Positions 26,879 to 36,323 of a DNA stretch of 64,000 nucleotides are shown piece by piece. Source of the DNA: an uncultured Aquimarina sp. (lineage in GTDB: Bacteria > Bacteroidota > Bacteroidia > Flavobacteriales > Flavobacteriaceae). The notes beneath the pieces are model-generated. The model ran no database searches, was not told the origin of the DNA, and saw nothing but the letters and a program-made list of their open reading frames with translations. The position numbers and the translations under genes are program-made. How positions within the stretch are numbered: the stretch's first letter is position 1; each line of letters starts with the position of its first letter. Where the stretch lies: contig CANMMM010000007.1 of NCBI GenBank assembly GCA_947498935.1, positions 62,001 to 126,000 of the forward strand. The letters are read 5' to 3'.

Positions 26879-26969
26879 TGCGTTAGGGATTGCAGTGAAA
26901 ATCCCACAGCTACTATCATAGGAGTAGCGAGGAATTGTAGCGGAAAGCCCGACCCTTACGGTAACGCCC
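26879..26969. ncRNA. Flavo-1-like interspersed element, copy A5 (subtype II)
   Basis: Begins TGCGTTAGGGATTGCAGTG and ends GGTAACGCCC in the orientation opposite to A4. It is bracketed by a perfect 10-bp inverted repeat, CCTACTTTGT at 26846 and ACAAAGTAGG at 26977. Confidence 0.55.
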
Positions 26970-27047
26970 TAAAATAACAAAGTAGGAATAAATGTCTGCT
27001 TCCCGAAGGGAGCATATGCACTACACAAATTGTTGTACTTTCGTTTT

Positions 27048-28490
27048 TTAATTATTTGTTTTCATTTTAAGTGTAATCTCACCAATATTATATGCATAAA
27101 TTGAAGCAGGTAGATACGTAAACTTTAAACCCTGTATTTCTTTTATTCCAATCTGATCAATTGAAGTTACTAGTGCAGCAGTAAGTTTGTTCTCATCACA
27201 GAATTTAATTAGACTATTTAATTCCTTAGGTTTGTCAAAATACCTATTACTCCATTTAATTTCTACTCCCCAAACAGGTTTATAATTTTTGTCATCTACT
27301 AAAACCAAATCTACTTCTCCTTCTTTTCTTCCGTCTTTCCATCTAGCATATGTCAAGTCTAACTGTTCTCTGTGCATCCATTGTGAAAGAATTGCTGTTT
27401 CCACCATGTTTCCCATTTCTTGGTCAGTTTCACTTATAGGTGAAAATAAAGCAGTTCTAAGTGATGGATTCGTTAAATATACTTTGAAACTTGTTATTCT
27501 TTTTAATCTTTTTGCATTGAAACCGACTTTATTTAATACCTTGATTAAGAATGCTGATTCTAAATATTCCAGATACTTCTTTAAAGTATCTTTTTGAATT
27601 CCACTTTCTCGAGACATGGTTTCATACGAAAATTCGTTACCAGTATTATAAGCTATGTATGTGAAAAACCTATTTAATTCCTGAACATCTTTAATTCCAT
27701 AAAGACTAGGCAAATCTCTGAGTAGAACTTTGTCTACAATATCGTTTTTTACATATCGTCCCATATCACTTTGTATTCTTTCCGATAATACAACTTCTGG
27801 ATACCCTCCAAAATTTAAGTAATGAACAAATTCTTTATTTAAGACTTTTGTATCATGTGTTAGACAATAAGAAAAATCGTTGTCTCCATATTGAATTTCA
27901 CCTTTAAAAATCAAATGATCTAATTTTTTTAAATGGATATATTCTTGAAATGTTAGAGGGGGTAAGAGGAAGTCAGTAAATCTGCCTGCACCGCTTTCCG
28001 TACTGTGCCATTTTAAAGCTGCGGCTGCTGAGCCAGAGACAATGAATTTTGTTTCTGGGTAGGAGTCTACTAATACTTTTAGATGTCTTTCCCAATCTTT
28101 TAAATACTGTATTTCATCAAAAAAGACATAGCAATCATTAAGGTTTTCAAGGCTCAAAGCGTCTTTGCAAAGAGTTAATATATCTTCCAGACTTAAATTG
28201 ACATAAATCGGGTTATCAATTCCAATAAAAAATAGTTTGTGAGGATTTATACCTTCTTTTAGTAAGTTTTCAATACAATGAAATAACATCACTGTTTTAC
28301 CAACTCTTCTAGGCCCCATTAAAACCAAAGCTCTTTTGATGTCCCTTTCAAGAACAAATGGGTAAAAAAGATCAAAATACAACCTTCTTGACATGGAACT
28401 ATAAGTGTTCGGTATCTCTTTAGTGATCCACCATGGATTTTCATAACGGAGACGTTCAATGATTTTTTCTGTCGGAATAAGGTGTAACAT
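27048..28490 (-). CDS. AAA_14/DUF4143 ATPase
   Basis: 480 aa. Walker A is ALVLMGPRRVGKTVMLFHCI near residue 62, Walker B is CYVFFDEIQYLKDWERHLKV, and the sensor-like segment is KFIVSGSAAAAL. The C-terminal DUF4143 part holds EVDLVLVDDKNYKPVWGVEI, a PD-(D/E)xK nuclease-like core. This family is widespread in Bacteroidota and archaea, often in several paralogues per genome, and its function is not established. It sits between repeats and prolyl-oligopeptidase gene remnants, so it may be an insertion in the peptidase region. Confidence 0.87.
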   Translation of the reverse strand: MLHLIPTEKIIERLRYENPWWITKEIPNTYSSMSRRLYFDLFYPFVLERDIKRALVLMGPRRVGKTVMLFHCIENLLKEGINPHKLFFIGIDNPIYVNLSLEDILTLCKDALSLENLNDCYVFFDEIQYLKDWERHLKVLVDSYPETKFIVSGSAAAALKWHSTESGAGRFTDFLLPPLTFQEYIHLKKLDHLIFKGEIQYGDNDFSYCLTHDTKVLNKEFVHYLNFGGYPEVVLSERIQSDMGRYVKNDIVDKVLLRDLPSLYGIKDVQELNRFFTYIAYNTGNEFSYETMSRESGIQKDTLKKYLEYLESAFLIKVLNKVGFNAKRLKRITSFKVYLTNPSLRTALFSPISETDQEMGNMVETAILSQWMHREQLDLTYARWKDGRKEGEVDLVLVDDKNYKPVWGVEIKWSNRYFDKPKELNSLIKFCDENKLTAALVTSIDQIGIKEIQGLKFTYLPASIYAYNIGEITLKMKTNN

Positions 28491-28633
28491 GACTGTTATT
28501 TATCTTAACACAGTAAATATAGTAAAAATAAGAAGATTAAAAACTATCTATATATACAAAAAAGGTAACTTAAACAATTAATAGAGGACATAAACTACTA
28601 ATTAGACAATGTGATTTGATGTGAATGAAGTAC

Positions 28634-28662
28634 AACAGGTAAATATGTGTACACGAAGCCAC
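28634..28662 (-). pseudogene. Diverged fragment of a second prolyl oligopeptidase gene
   Basis: On the minus strand the frame reads GFVYTYLPV, identical in protein to residues about 208-216 of the prolyl oligopeptidase at 30276-32438. The DNA differs at 4 of 29 positions (compare 31795-31823) and all four differences are silent. It lies directly after the stop of the second S8 peptidase gene. This is best read as the leftover of a duplicated gene. Confidence 0.65.
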
Positions 28663-28667
28663 ATTAG

Positions 28668-30269
28668 CTAGTGCTGTTCTTTAGCGATTTTTTCCGCCAT
28701 TAATAATGCATTATAGGCATTTACAACACCTCCAGATTTAGACAATTCAGAAAAGGGGATTAATTTCTTTGTACCATCTTCTTGTTTGATAGCTACCTTT
28801 ACATCATATTTAGTACTAGAGTCCATTAAGATTTTCTTCACTTGTGATGCCGTTAACTTTGGATATTGTTCCCATATAAGTGCAGCCACACCAGATACGA
28901 TAGGAGTTGCATACGATGTACCATTTCCGATCTTATACGAGTTATTGGGTAGTGTTGTCTTAATATTCGCCCCAGGCGCAAAAATGTCAACGGTTTTCTT
29001 TCCGTAGCTAGAGCTTTTTCTCTTTAGTTGTTCTCCTATTTTCTCGGTTGAACCACCTACCATAATGAAATTATTGGGTTGGCTATGATCATCATTGTAG
29101 ATTGGATAATAACTGTTTTTAGGGTTATCCAAATCTAAATTGTTATTACCCGCAGAGGTCACGAATAACACATTATTTTTTTCTGCATATTTAATAGCGT
29201 CCAATACCCAATCAGGATGTAAAGAAAATGATTTCCCCGAACTCATATTGATGATTTTAGCACCATTATCCACCGCATATCTAATCGCCAACGCAATATC
29301 TTTATCATGCTCATCCCCGTTTGACGAAATAGCTAACGGCATTATTTGTATCGTATTTGATATTCCTTGAATTCCGACATCATTATTCTTTTTTGCTACC
29401 ATTACACCTGCTACCAATGTAGCATGATAAAATTCCTTTAAATTTTTTGAAACCTCATTATTACCATAGTTTTGATCCTCTAATGAATCACTATTTTCAT
29501 GTAAAATTTCTCGGTCTACATATTCAATATTTAAGCTTAAGGCTAAATATTGATTTGCTTCTTCTAGGTTATAAACTAACACCTCTTTCGTATATCCCCC
29601 TTTATAAAACTGAATTAATTTATCCTTGTAGGCAATTATGGTAGCATCTTCTGTTTTGATATTCTTTAAATCTTCGACTGTATAGTTAGAAGAGTTAAAG
29701 AAACCTGTTAAGGCAGCATCCACTTCATAATAGTATTCTAGCGCCTTTTCCCAACCTTTTTGCCTTTTTTCATAACGTGATTTCATAAACTGATACGCAG
29801 TTTTTGCTTGTTGGCATCGTACTGTATCTTTTATTTTATTTTCATTACAAGCCTTTAAAATACGAGTGATTTCAAAATTGGAATAGATAATATTTTGTTT
29901 CTTAGCATTACCAATAAAATTCCAACCATGAAGATCGTCTACATAGCCATTTTGATCATCATCGATATTATTGTTAGGAATTTCCTTAGGATTGTTCCAG
30001 ATACAATAGCTTAATTCTTCATGATTCGTATCGATTTCAGTGTCTATAACAGCTACAATGATTCCATGATCGTTTTTTGTATCTGTCACATTAATTTCGT
30101 GTATTGCTATTCCCGACAGCGAATCATTCGGACTACGGAAATACCAAGGAATGGTCTCTGTTTTATAAGCCTCCTCTTTATTGGTTTTTAAATTTTTATG
30201 AAAAACCTGTGCCTTACAAGGAGTAAAAACATATAGTAATACAATACAACAAAAAGTATAATTTATCAT
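28668..30269 (-). CDS. Secreted subtilisin-like S8 serine peptidase (second copy)
   Basis: 533 aa with a signal peptide (residues 1-20, ending TPCKAQ). The catalytic Asp is in VAVIDTEIDTNHEEL (about residue 74), His in HATLVAGVM (about 281) and Ser in GTSYATPIVSGVAALI (about 451). Two normally conserved glycines are changed: D-T-E in place of D-T-G and H-A-T in place of H-G-T. A long insertion of about 200 residues separates Asp and His, and the motif NNPKEIPNNNIDDDQNGYVD looks like a calcium-binding loop. It is a paralogue of the peptidase at 32444-34090 and lies six bases after the prolyl oligopeptidase gene. Confidence 0.88.
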   Translation of the reverse strand: MINYTFCCIVLLYVFTPCKAQVFHKNLKTNKEEAYKTETIPWYFRSPNDSLSGIAIHEINVTDTKNDHGIIVAVIDTEIDTNHEELSYCIWNNPKEIPNNNIDDDQNGYVDDLHGWNFIGNAKKQNIIYSNFEITRILKACNENKIKDTVRCQQAKTAYQFMKSRYEKRQKGWEKALEYYYEVDAALTGFFNSSNYTVEDLKNIKTEDATIIAYKDKLIQFYKGGYTKEVLVYNLEEANQYLALSLNIEYVDREILHENSDSLEDQNYGNNEVSKNLKEFYHATLVAGVMVAKKNNDVGIQGISNTIQIMPLAISSNGDEHDKDIALAIRYAVDNGAKIINMSSGKSFSLHPDWVLDAIKYAEKNNVLFVTSAGNNNLDLDNPKNSYYPIYNDDHSQPNNFIMVGGSTEKIGEQLKRKSSSYGKKTVDIFAPGANIKTTLPNNSYKIGNGTSYATPIVSGVAALIWEQYPKLTASQVKKILMDSSTKYDVKVAIKQEDGTKKLIPFSELSKSGGVVNAYNALLMAEKIAKEQH

Positions 30270-30275
30270 TTTTTT

Positions 30276-32438
30276 TTATTCCATTCGATAATCGGGATGC
30301 GATGTTTGCCAAAGCGAAAATAGCAAGTCATTCGTCAGTGCTAGGTTTCTTTTGGATGCAGTAGCGCCTCCACTGTGCCCCCCCTTAAAGTCTACCGTTA
30401 ATAATACTGGTTTATTACTGGTAGTAGCAGCCTGCATCCGAGCTGCAAATTTAGTAGGTTGCCATGCTGCTACTCTAGGGTCATTCACCCCTGTAGTAAG
30501 CAATATGGCAGGATAGGAAGTGTTAGGTCGAATACTATGATAGGCATCCATTTTCTGTAATGCTTTAAATTCTAAAGAATCTTTGATACTCCCAAACTCT
30601 TTAGCATTGTTTAACCCATTAGGGCTTTCATGTAATCGTAGTGTGTTGAGTGATCCTACATCTATAATCGCTGCAGCAAATAAATCGGGGCGTTCTGTGA
30701 TCGCTTTTCCTATGGTAATTCCTCCTGCACTACCGCCTTGCGCAACAATACGGCTAGGCTTTGTATACTGCTTATCTATTAAATATTGTGTACAAGCAAT
30801 AAAATCTTTCCAAGAATTAGGCTTGTTTAATTTTTGCCCTCCTTTGTGCCATGAATCTCCTTTTTCGCCACCACCTCTCACATGTGCGATCGCGTACACA
30901 CCATCTCTTGCCACCCAATGTTCTATTTTCTTATTTAAATAAGGAATACGTGATCTCCCGTAGGCACCATAGCCTGTGATAAATACAGAATGATTGCTGT
31001 CTAACGTAATCCCCTGTCGATGAATAATTGATAAGGGTACCATCGTGCCATCATGCGACGGAATTTCTATTTCTCGAACTACCACATTGTCCAAAGATTT
31101 CGTTTCTTCGTTTGGTAGTATCTTTTCTACTACTAAACGTTCATTTTCAAAATCAAATTGATAACGCATAAAATCTTGTGTCCATCCTCTAGTTCTTACT
31201 CGTAAGCTTGAATACTTAATCCCATGTGATATTAGACCAATAAACCCAGCTGCATTAGGAAGTACTACTTCCTTGACACGTTGATCTGTATGCCAAAAAA
31301 GTTTAGCCGCTACGCCATTTTTAGTCGTCACATAAAATAATCCTTTTTGAGTTACGGCAAAATCTGTAATCGTAGCATCCGCAATTTCTGGAACTAACAC
31401 TGTCGGATTTTCAAAATCAGGAGCGGTTAAATCTATTTTACAAATTTTAAAATTAGATGCATTTTTAGAAGTCCTGTAATACAATGTATTGTTTTCTATT
31501 TCGAATTGTATGATTTGTTCCTCTTTGGTAAAAAGCGGTTTCCAATCAATTTGATGGCTAGCGATGGATTTAGTAGTTGTATAATAAGTATCTCTATACC
31601 TAGAAACTCCTGCGTTTTCTGCTAAAGTATATAAACTACTGTCTGAGTCCAGATAAATTAATGGAAAATCTTCTTTATTAAACGGTATACTGGGAGTGTG
31701 TGCTTTAGATAAAATATCGGTGAGTTTCCTAGATACAATATCATAATGCATTACTTTACTATCAAACAAGTACTTACTCTTTGTAGGATCTATAACAGGC
31801 AAATATGTGTATACAAAACCACTGTTATCAGGTAACCAATCTACTCCACCTAGTGAATTGGGCAATGCATGAGGCGCACTACCAGGAAGTATGGTTCGTG
31901 TCCTAACATCCATAACGATCAGCTTGCAAAACTCTTTTCCTTCACTGGTAAGCCCTATGATGATTTTAGAACTATCCCTGCTTGGTCTGATATAATCGAT
32001 CGTAGAATTTTCTGGTGTTTGTGTAGTAGGGTTTAATAATAACACCTCTTCACTTTCTTTAGTGGGTCTGTAGTATAAATTAGCATAGGATTGGTTTGGA
32101 ATCCTTTTCAAATAAAAATATGCCCCATTTCGTGTTACCTTTAATCTACTGGCATAAGGAGCTGTGTTTTTTGAGTGTTCTGAGATGGTATCTAATAATA
32201 TAGCATGCTGTGGATGCTGCTGTAATAACTGTTGTGCATAATCGTTTTGCGCATGTAAGAACGAGATAACAGTACTGTCAGTCAAGTTTTCTAAATCTCT
32301 GTAGGGATCTACAATCGAGGTCTCAAAAAAAGTATCTGTTACAGGTGTTGGCAAAAATACGGGAGGGGCAGCATGCGGTGCTTTATTACATCCATAGATG
32401 GTTACTAGAAATAGTATTGCTAGATAAAATAAGCGCAT
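30276..32438 (-). CDS. Prolyl oligopeptidase family (S9A) lipoprotein
   Basis: 720 aa. The N-terminus has a lipoprotein signal, with TIYGC before the lipid-modified Cys near residue 17. A seven-bladed propeller region follows (about residues 80-430). The catalytic part has Ser in GGSAGGITIG (about 566), Asp in GVNDPRVAAWQ and His in GGHSGGA (about 686), the full triad of S9A enzymes. Such enzymes cleave short peptides after proline. It lies between two S8 peptidase genes with gaps of five and six bases, so the three are one operon. Confidence 0.93.
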   Translation of the reverse strand: MRLFYLAILFLVTIYGCNKAPHAAPPVFLPTPVTDTFFETSIVDPYRDLENLTDSTVISFLHAQNDYAQQLLQQHPQHAILLDTISEHSKNTAPYASRLKVTRNGAYFYLKRIPNQSYANLYYRPTKESEEVLLLNPTTQTPENSTIDYIRPSRDSSKIIIGLTSEGKEFCKLIVMDVRTRTILPGSAPHALPNSLGGVDWLPDNSGFVYTYLPVIDPTKSKYLFDSKVMHYDIVSRKLTDILSKAHTPSIPFNKEDFPLIYLDSDSSLYTLAENAGVSRYRDTYYTTTKSIASHQIDWKPLFTKEEQIIQFEIENNTLYYRTSKNASNFKICKIDLTAPDFENPTVLVPEIADATITDFAVTQKGLFYVTTKNGVAAKLFWHTDQRVKEVVLPNAAGFIGLISHGIKYSSLRVRTRGWTQDFMRYQFDFENERLVVEKILPNEETKSLDNVVVREIEIPSHDGTMVPLSIIHRQGITLDSNHSVFITGYGAYGRSRIPYLNKKIEHWVARDGVYAIAHVRGGGEKGDSWHKGGQKLNKPNSWKDFIACTQYLIDKQYTKPSRIVAQGGSAGGITIGKAITERPDLFAAAIIDVGSLNTLRLHESPNGLNNAKEFGSIKDSLEFKALQKMDAYHSIRPNTSYPAILLTTGVNDPRVAAWQPTKFAARMQAATTSNKPVLLTVDFKGGHSGGATASKRNLALTNDLLFSLWQTSHPDYRME

Positions 32439-32443
32439 CGTAA

Positions 32444-34090
32444 TTATTTTTTGGTAATTTGCTCCGCTAATAAAAAAGCATTATATACATTCAGCGAACT
32501 TCCTGTTTTTGATAACTCTTTAAATGGAATTCTTTCATTCTTTAAGCTAGGAGGTCTTATAATTATATCATATTTATTACCAGACTCTAGTAAAATATTC
32601 TTTAGCTGAACAGCTGATAAATCAGGAAATAATGACCAAATTAGAGCTGCAGCTCCCGAAACGATTGGTGCTGATAATGAAGTTCCCTGTTGAACTTCGT
32701 ATTTATTATTTGGAGCTGTTGTATAAATTTTATAACCTGGTGCAAAAATATCCAAATTTTCTTTCCCATAATTAGAAAAATAAGCAGGAAGTTTTTTGTT
32801 TAATTTATAATTCAAAGCTCCTACGCTAATAAAATTGTGACTAATTTCTTTTGCCTCAATTTTATCGTTGGGATAAAAACGTTCCTTATCTATATTGATA
32901 CCTTCATTTCCTGCTGCGTTTACAAGTAAAACATTATGATCAGCAGCGTACTTTATCGAATTGTAAACCATTTCTCTTTGAGGAGAAAATCTTTTTCCAA
33001 AACTCATATTAATGATTTTAGCACCGTTATCTACAGCATACCTTATAGCCATAGCAACATCCTTATCATACTCATCCCCATTCGGAATCACTCGCAATGG
33101 CATAATTTTAACTTTTTTTGCAACTCCCTGTATTCCGATATTATTATCTCTAGAAGCCGCTATAAGACCTGCTACCAATGTTCCGTGTTTTTCTATTGCT
33201 AGATCACCTACAATATCATTATTCCCATAGTCAACATCAGTAGTGTCATACACATTATCTCCTATAACTTTTCTGTCGTCATAATTTGGATTTAATTTAT
33301 AATTTTTAATGACTTTAATATAATTAGCATACTCGTTTATCAATTGCCCTTGCCCATTTTTAATCATTTTATATAAGGCATTTACATTTTTTTTGGCAAC
33401 TGATTTATTGATTGTATCTATCTTAGATACATTTTCTAATGTCAGGCTATCATTAGGATTTGACTGCTTAAAAAATTCAAGTAAGGCATTATATTTAGAT
33501 GTATATCCTTTTAAGGATACTTCATCTCCCTTTAGTTCACCTACTCTTCGTTTGTAGTCCTTTGCTGCCAATTGTGTTATAGAGTCCAAAGCTTTTATAG
33601 CTGTGGTATCATTGCTACTGTTAAAATCGTACCCTTTAGATAGAAGAATACGTACTGATTCCAGTCTAGCAAAATTTATATTCTTTCCATTTTTATTCCC
33701 TAAAAAATTCCAGCCATGTACATCGTCTATGTAACCATTTCTATCATCATCAATATTATTATTTGGTATTTCATTCTTATTTACCCAAATATTGTCTTTT
33801 AAATCTTCATGATAAATATCAATTCCGCTATCCATAACAGCCACAATCACAGTATCTGATTGTTTCAATCTATCCAAACTAAGCACATCATATAATCTTT
33901 GAGAGCTTATTCCTGGTAATTGATCAGCTACAATATCTCTGTGTTGCCAACTATTTAGTTGATTATCAACTAAAGTAGGAATAGGCATTTCTTTAAAAAT
34001 TTTATTGTTGGAATTGTGATTCAATTTTGAAACAGTGCAACTCGTATGTAATCCAATGAATAATAAAAAAGTATAAATAAAATAACGCAT
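32444..34090 (-). CDS. Secreted S8 serine peptidase lipoprotein (first copy)
   Basis: 548 aa. A lipobox (IGLHTSC) at about residues 13-19 suggests a lipoprotein. The triad is canonical: Asp in VAVMDSGIDIYHEDL (about 87), His in KHGTLVAGLIAA (about 301) and Ser in GTSLSAPIVSGAAALI (about 468). As in the paralogue, a long insertion follows the Asp and the loop NKNEIPNNNIDDDRNGYIDD is present. It is the first of three peptidase genes, 74 bases after the stop of a small double-glycine peptide gene that may be a substrate (inference). Confidence 0.9.
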   Translation of the reverse strand: MRYFIYTFLLFIGLHTSCTVSKLNHNSNNKIFKEMPIPTLVDNQLNSWQHRDIVADQLPGISSQRLYDVLSLDRLKQSDTVIVAVMDSGIDIYHEDLKDNIWVNKNEIPNNNIDDDRNGYIDDVHGWNFLGNKNGKNINFARLESVRILLSKGYDFNSSNDTTAIKALDSITQLAAKDYKRRVGELKGDEVSLKGYTSKYNALLEFFKQSNPNDSLTLENVSKIDTINKSVAKKNVNALYKMIKNGQGQLINEYANYIKVIKNYKLNPNYDDRKVIGDNVYDTTDVDYGNNDIVGDLAIEKHGTLVAGLIAASRDNNIGIQGVAKKVKIMPLRVIPNGDEYDKDVAMAIRYAVDNGAKIINMSFGKRFSPQREMVYNSIKYAADHNVLLVNAAGNEGINIDKERFYPNDKIEAKEISHNFISVGALNYKLNKKLPAYFSNYGKENLDIFAPGYKIYTTAPNNKYEVQQGTSLSAPIVSGAAALIWSLFPDLSAVQLKNILLESGNKYDIIIRPPSLKNERIPFKELSKTGSSLNVYNAFLLAEQITKK

Positions 34091-34163
34091 ATATGATAAA
34101 ATTAAAGAGCAATTTTAAATAAAATTGCTCTGATTCTTCCTAATACTAATGATAAGCTTTTGA

Positions 34164-34334
34164 TTAATTTTCATCTTTAGCTTCGAGTTCTTCTTTAACT
34201 TTAGTAATGATAGTAAAGTCACCACCTCCCACGATAGCATTTTGATTACTTAATTTAGATATCATAAATTTTTCTATAGACAACTTTGGTTTCTTTTTTA
34301 ATTTTTTCATCTTTTTTATTTTTAATTGTGTCAT
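34164..34334 (-). CDS. Small double-glycine peptide, possible RiPP precursor
   Basis: 56 aa from ATG 34334, or 48 aa from an internal ATG at 34310. The leader is basic (KKMKKLKKKPKLSIEKFMIS), followed by KLSNQNAIVGGG, close in style to Bacteroidota GG-leader natural-product precursors (KKL...K...I..L....M..I.GG). After the glycines come 18 residues beginning DFTIITKVKEEL, without Cys. No synthetase or dedicated C39 exporter is adjacent; three secreted peptidases follow and a TPR-AraC regulator precedes. The assignment as precursor is by pattern and context only. Confidence 0.6.
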   Translation of the reverse strand: MTQLKIKKMKKLKKKPKLSIEKFMISKLSNQNAIVGGGDFTIITKVKEELEAKDEN

Positions 34335-34383
34335 CAAAATTAATTAAATATTACTCTATTTTTTTTCAATGATGACTTTGATG

Positions 34384-34405
34384 GTGAAAATTCCAGAATT
34401 TTCAC
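34384..34405. promoter_or_regulatory. 22-bp palindromic site upstream of the small peptide gene
   Basis: Perfect 10-bp arms GTGAAAATTC and GAATTTTCAC are separated by CA. The centre lies about 60 bases upstream of the peptide start. A related site, 18 of 22 identical, is at 36302-36323 upstream of the TPR-AraC gene. It is a probable operator. Confidence 0.6.
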
Positions 34406-34449
34406 TACTCTATCTTTTAAAAACCTAACTTACAGATACTTGTGAAAAA

Positions 34450-36228
34450 TTATTTTTTTAACTTTCCTATAAAAACAGACGGTTTTTCACCAATTCTTCT
34501 TTCAAATGCCTTAGAAAAAGAAGTTGGATTACTAAAACCTACTTCTTTAGCAATCACCTTTACTTTGTATTTACTGAATTTTTTATCAGTACTCAATTGT
34601 TGCAATGTATAATCAATTCTAAGATCATTTACATAATCAATAATTCTTTTTGATTTCAAAAAATAAATTGTCCTAGAAAGATATTTAGGGTTCGTATTAA
34701 ATGATTTGGATAAAGAATTTAGAGTAATATTCTCTTGTAGAAATTCCTTTTTCAACTCAAATTCTTTCAATCCATTTTCAATTCTTTTTACAGTAGTTAG
34801 AGGAATATCTGAAATGTCATTATTTGTTAATGAGACTGGATATTTATTATCTTCTTTTCTAGTTTTTGCAGCTTCTTGAATTAAAATATCAACTTTCTTT
34901 TTTAGTCTTTTTTTATTTTGCAATGATTTAACCGCATAAAAAATACTACTTAATGTTATAAATAAAATTAACCAAATAATAATTTGAAACTTTTCATTTT
35001 TAGCATTTAACTTATCTATTATATCATTTTTTTCATTTACCAGATTGGGAGTATCATAATTAGCTGTAATATTTTTAGATATGTATATATAATTAGAATT
35101 CAGCACACTATCTACAACTATTAGTTTATTTAAATATGTTAGCTGATTTTTTAAATCGTTTTGTTTTTTAAAATAATCTATAAGAAGTGTATAAGCTTCT
35201 CTAATTTTTGGAGAAAAATCGGAATTTTCTTGAAAAAGACTATCTACTTTAATAAAATGATGTACTGCCTTTTTAATTTTTTTTTGGTTATAATATGATT
35301 TCCCTAAATATAGGTTAGAATATAAAATATTTGATATATCTCCTTTTACATCTAATTTAGGAACAACAGAAGATAAAGTATCTATCGCACTTTGATATCT
35401 TCTTTTGTAAAACAAATTAACCCCTTCATTCATTAAAAATAAATTAGCTAGTCTATTATAATCATTATCACGTGCTATTTTTAAAGCTTTTCTGTTGGTT
35501 TTTGATGCAGAGTCTAATTTTTTAAGATTTGTAAGTGTTTCAGATATAGCAAAAAGTGAAATCAGGTAATCTTCCTGATAATATTTTTCTTTATTATTCT
35601 TTTTTAAATCAATGACATAACTAAGATAATCTTCAAACATGGGTAATGCTTCGTCATATTTGTTCAGCCTAGTTTTAATTATTGCAAGATTGAAACTACT
35701 TTCTTGAACTATCCGTATATAGTTTTTCTTTTTAGCATCTTCAATTGCATAGAGATAATTATCAGAAGCTAATGCAAACATCCTATTATTAAAATAATAA
35801 TTGGCTTTAGCGAAATAACTTAAAGCAGGTTGTCTTTTAAAATCTTTATTTTTTGCTATGTTAATTGCAATATCGAGCAATTCGATTTTGAGGCTGTCAT
35901 TATATTTTTTGCTTAACAGGTATGTCCCCCTGCAAAACTTATCATCCCTGTTTTGCTGATGAGCTAATTTTATATAACTCCTTACATAAATTTTGGCAAT
36001 TGAATCGTCATCAAAGTTTTTAAAAAAACCCTGTGATAAAAACTTATAATCTTTGTTAATTAATGAGTCAGGTATTTCATTTTTTTTTAATTCTACTGCT
36101 AAATTTCTATTAGTATTAATTTGAGAAGAAAGATTTTCGTAACAAAATAAAGATAAGATGATCAGAGCAAAAATATGATTATAAAAAATTGCACCAAAGA
36201 TTAGCTTACAGAGCCTCATATAATTCAT
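34450..36228 (-). CDS. Membrane TPR-AraC regulator
   Basis: 592 aa. An N-terminal hydrophobic segment (about residues 13-32) is followed by TPR-like helices to about residue 380, a membrane segment near 415-432 (IIIWLILFITLSSIFYAV) and a C-terminal AraC domain (LQENITLNSLSKSFNTNPKYL, KVKVIAKEVGFSNPTSFSKAF, ERRIGEKPSVFIG). In this class the TPR part faces the periplasm and the DNA-binding part the cytoplasm. A site like the one in front of the peptide gene lies 74-95 bases upstream of its own start, which suggests autoregulation. It most likely controls the peptide and peptidase operon. Confidence 0.85.
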   Translation of the reverse strand: MNYMRLCKLIFGAIFYNHIFALIILSLFCYENLSSQINTNRNLAVELKKNEIPDSLINKDYKFLSQGFFKNFDDDSIAKIYVRSYIKLAHQQNRDDKFCRGTYLLSKKYNDSLKIELLDIAINIAKNKDFKRQPALSYFAKANYYFNNRMFALASDNYLYAIEDAKKKNYIRIVQESSFNLAIIKTRLNKYDEALPMFEDYLSYVIDLKKNNKEKYYQEDYLISLFAISETLTNLKKLDSASKTNRKALKIARDNDYNRLANLFLMNEGVNLFYKRRYQSAIDTLSSVVPKLDVKGDISNILYSNLYLGKSYYNQKKIKKAVHHFIKVDSLFQENSDFSPKIREAYTLLIDYFKKQNDLKNQLTYLNKLIVVDSVLNSNYIYISKNITANYDTPNLVNEKNDIIDKLNAKNEKFQIIIWLILFITLSSIFYAVKSLQNKKRLKKKVDILIQEAAKTRKEDNKYPVSLTNNDISDIPLTTVKRIENGLKEFELKKEFLQENITLNSLSKSFNTNPKYLSRTIYFLKSKRIIDYVNDLRIDYTLQQLSTDKKFSKYKVKVIAKEVGFSNPTSFSKAFERRIGEKPSVFIGKLKK

Positions 36229-36301
36229 AGTTGTCTTTATATCAGTAACTTTCTATTAGTAATATTATCAACATCATAAGTTATAAATTCTCGTATTTTC
36301 A

Positions 36302-36323
36302 GTAAAAATTCCTGAATCTTCAT
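36302..36323. promoter_or_regulatory. 22-bp operator-like site upstream of the TPR-AraC gene
   Basis: Reads GTAAAAATTC, CT, GAATCTTCAT and matches the site at 34384-34405 at 18 of 22 positions, with the same central TTCCNGAAT core. It lies in the promoter region between the TPR-AraC gene and the oxygenase gene. Confidence 0.55.

Noticed and set aside
34164..34334. Class I lanthipeptide precursor
   Set aside because: The leader is similar in style, but the core has no Cys and no LanB, LanC or LanM gene lies near.
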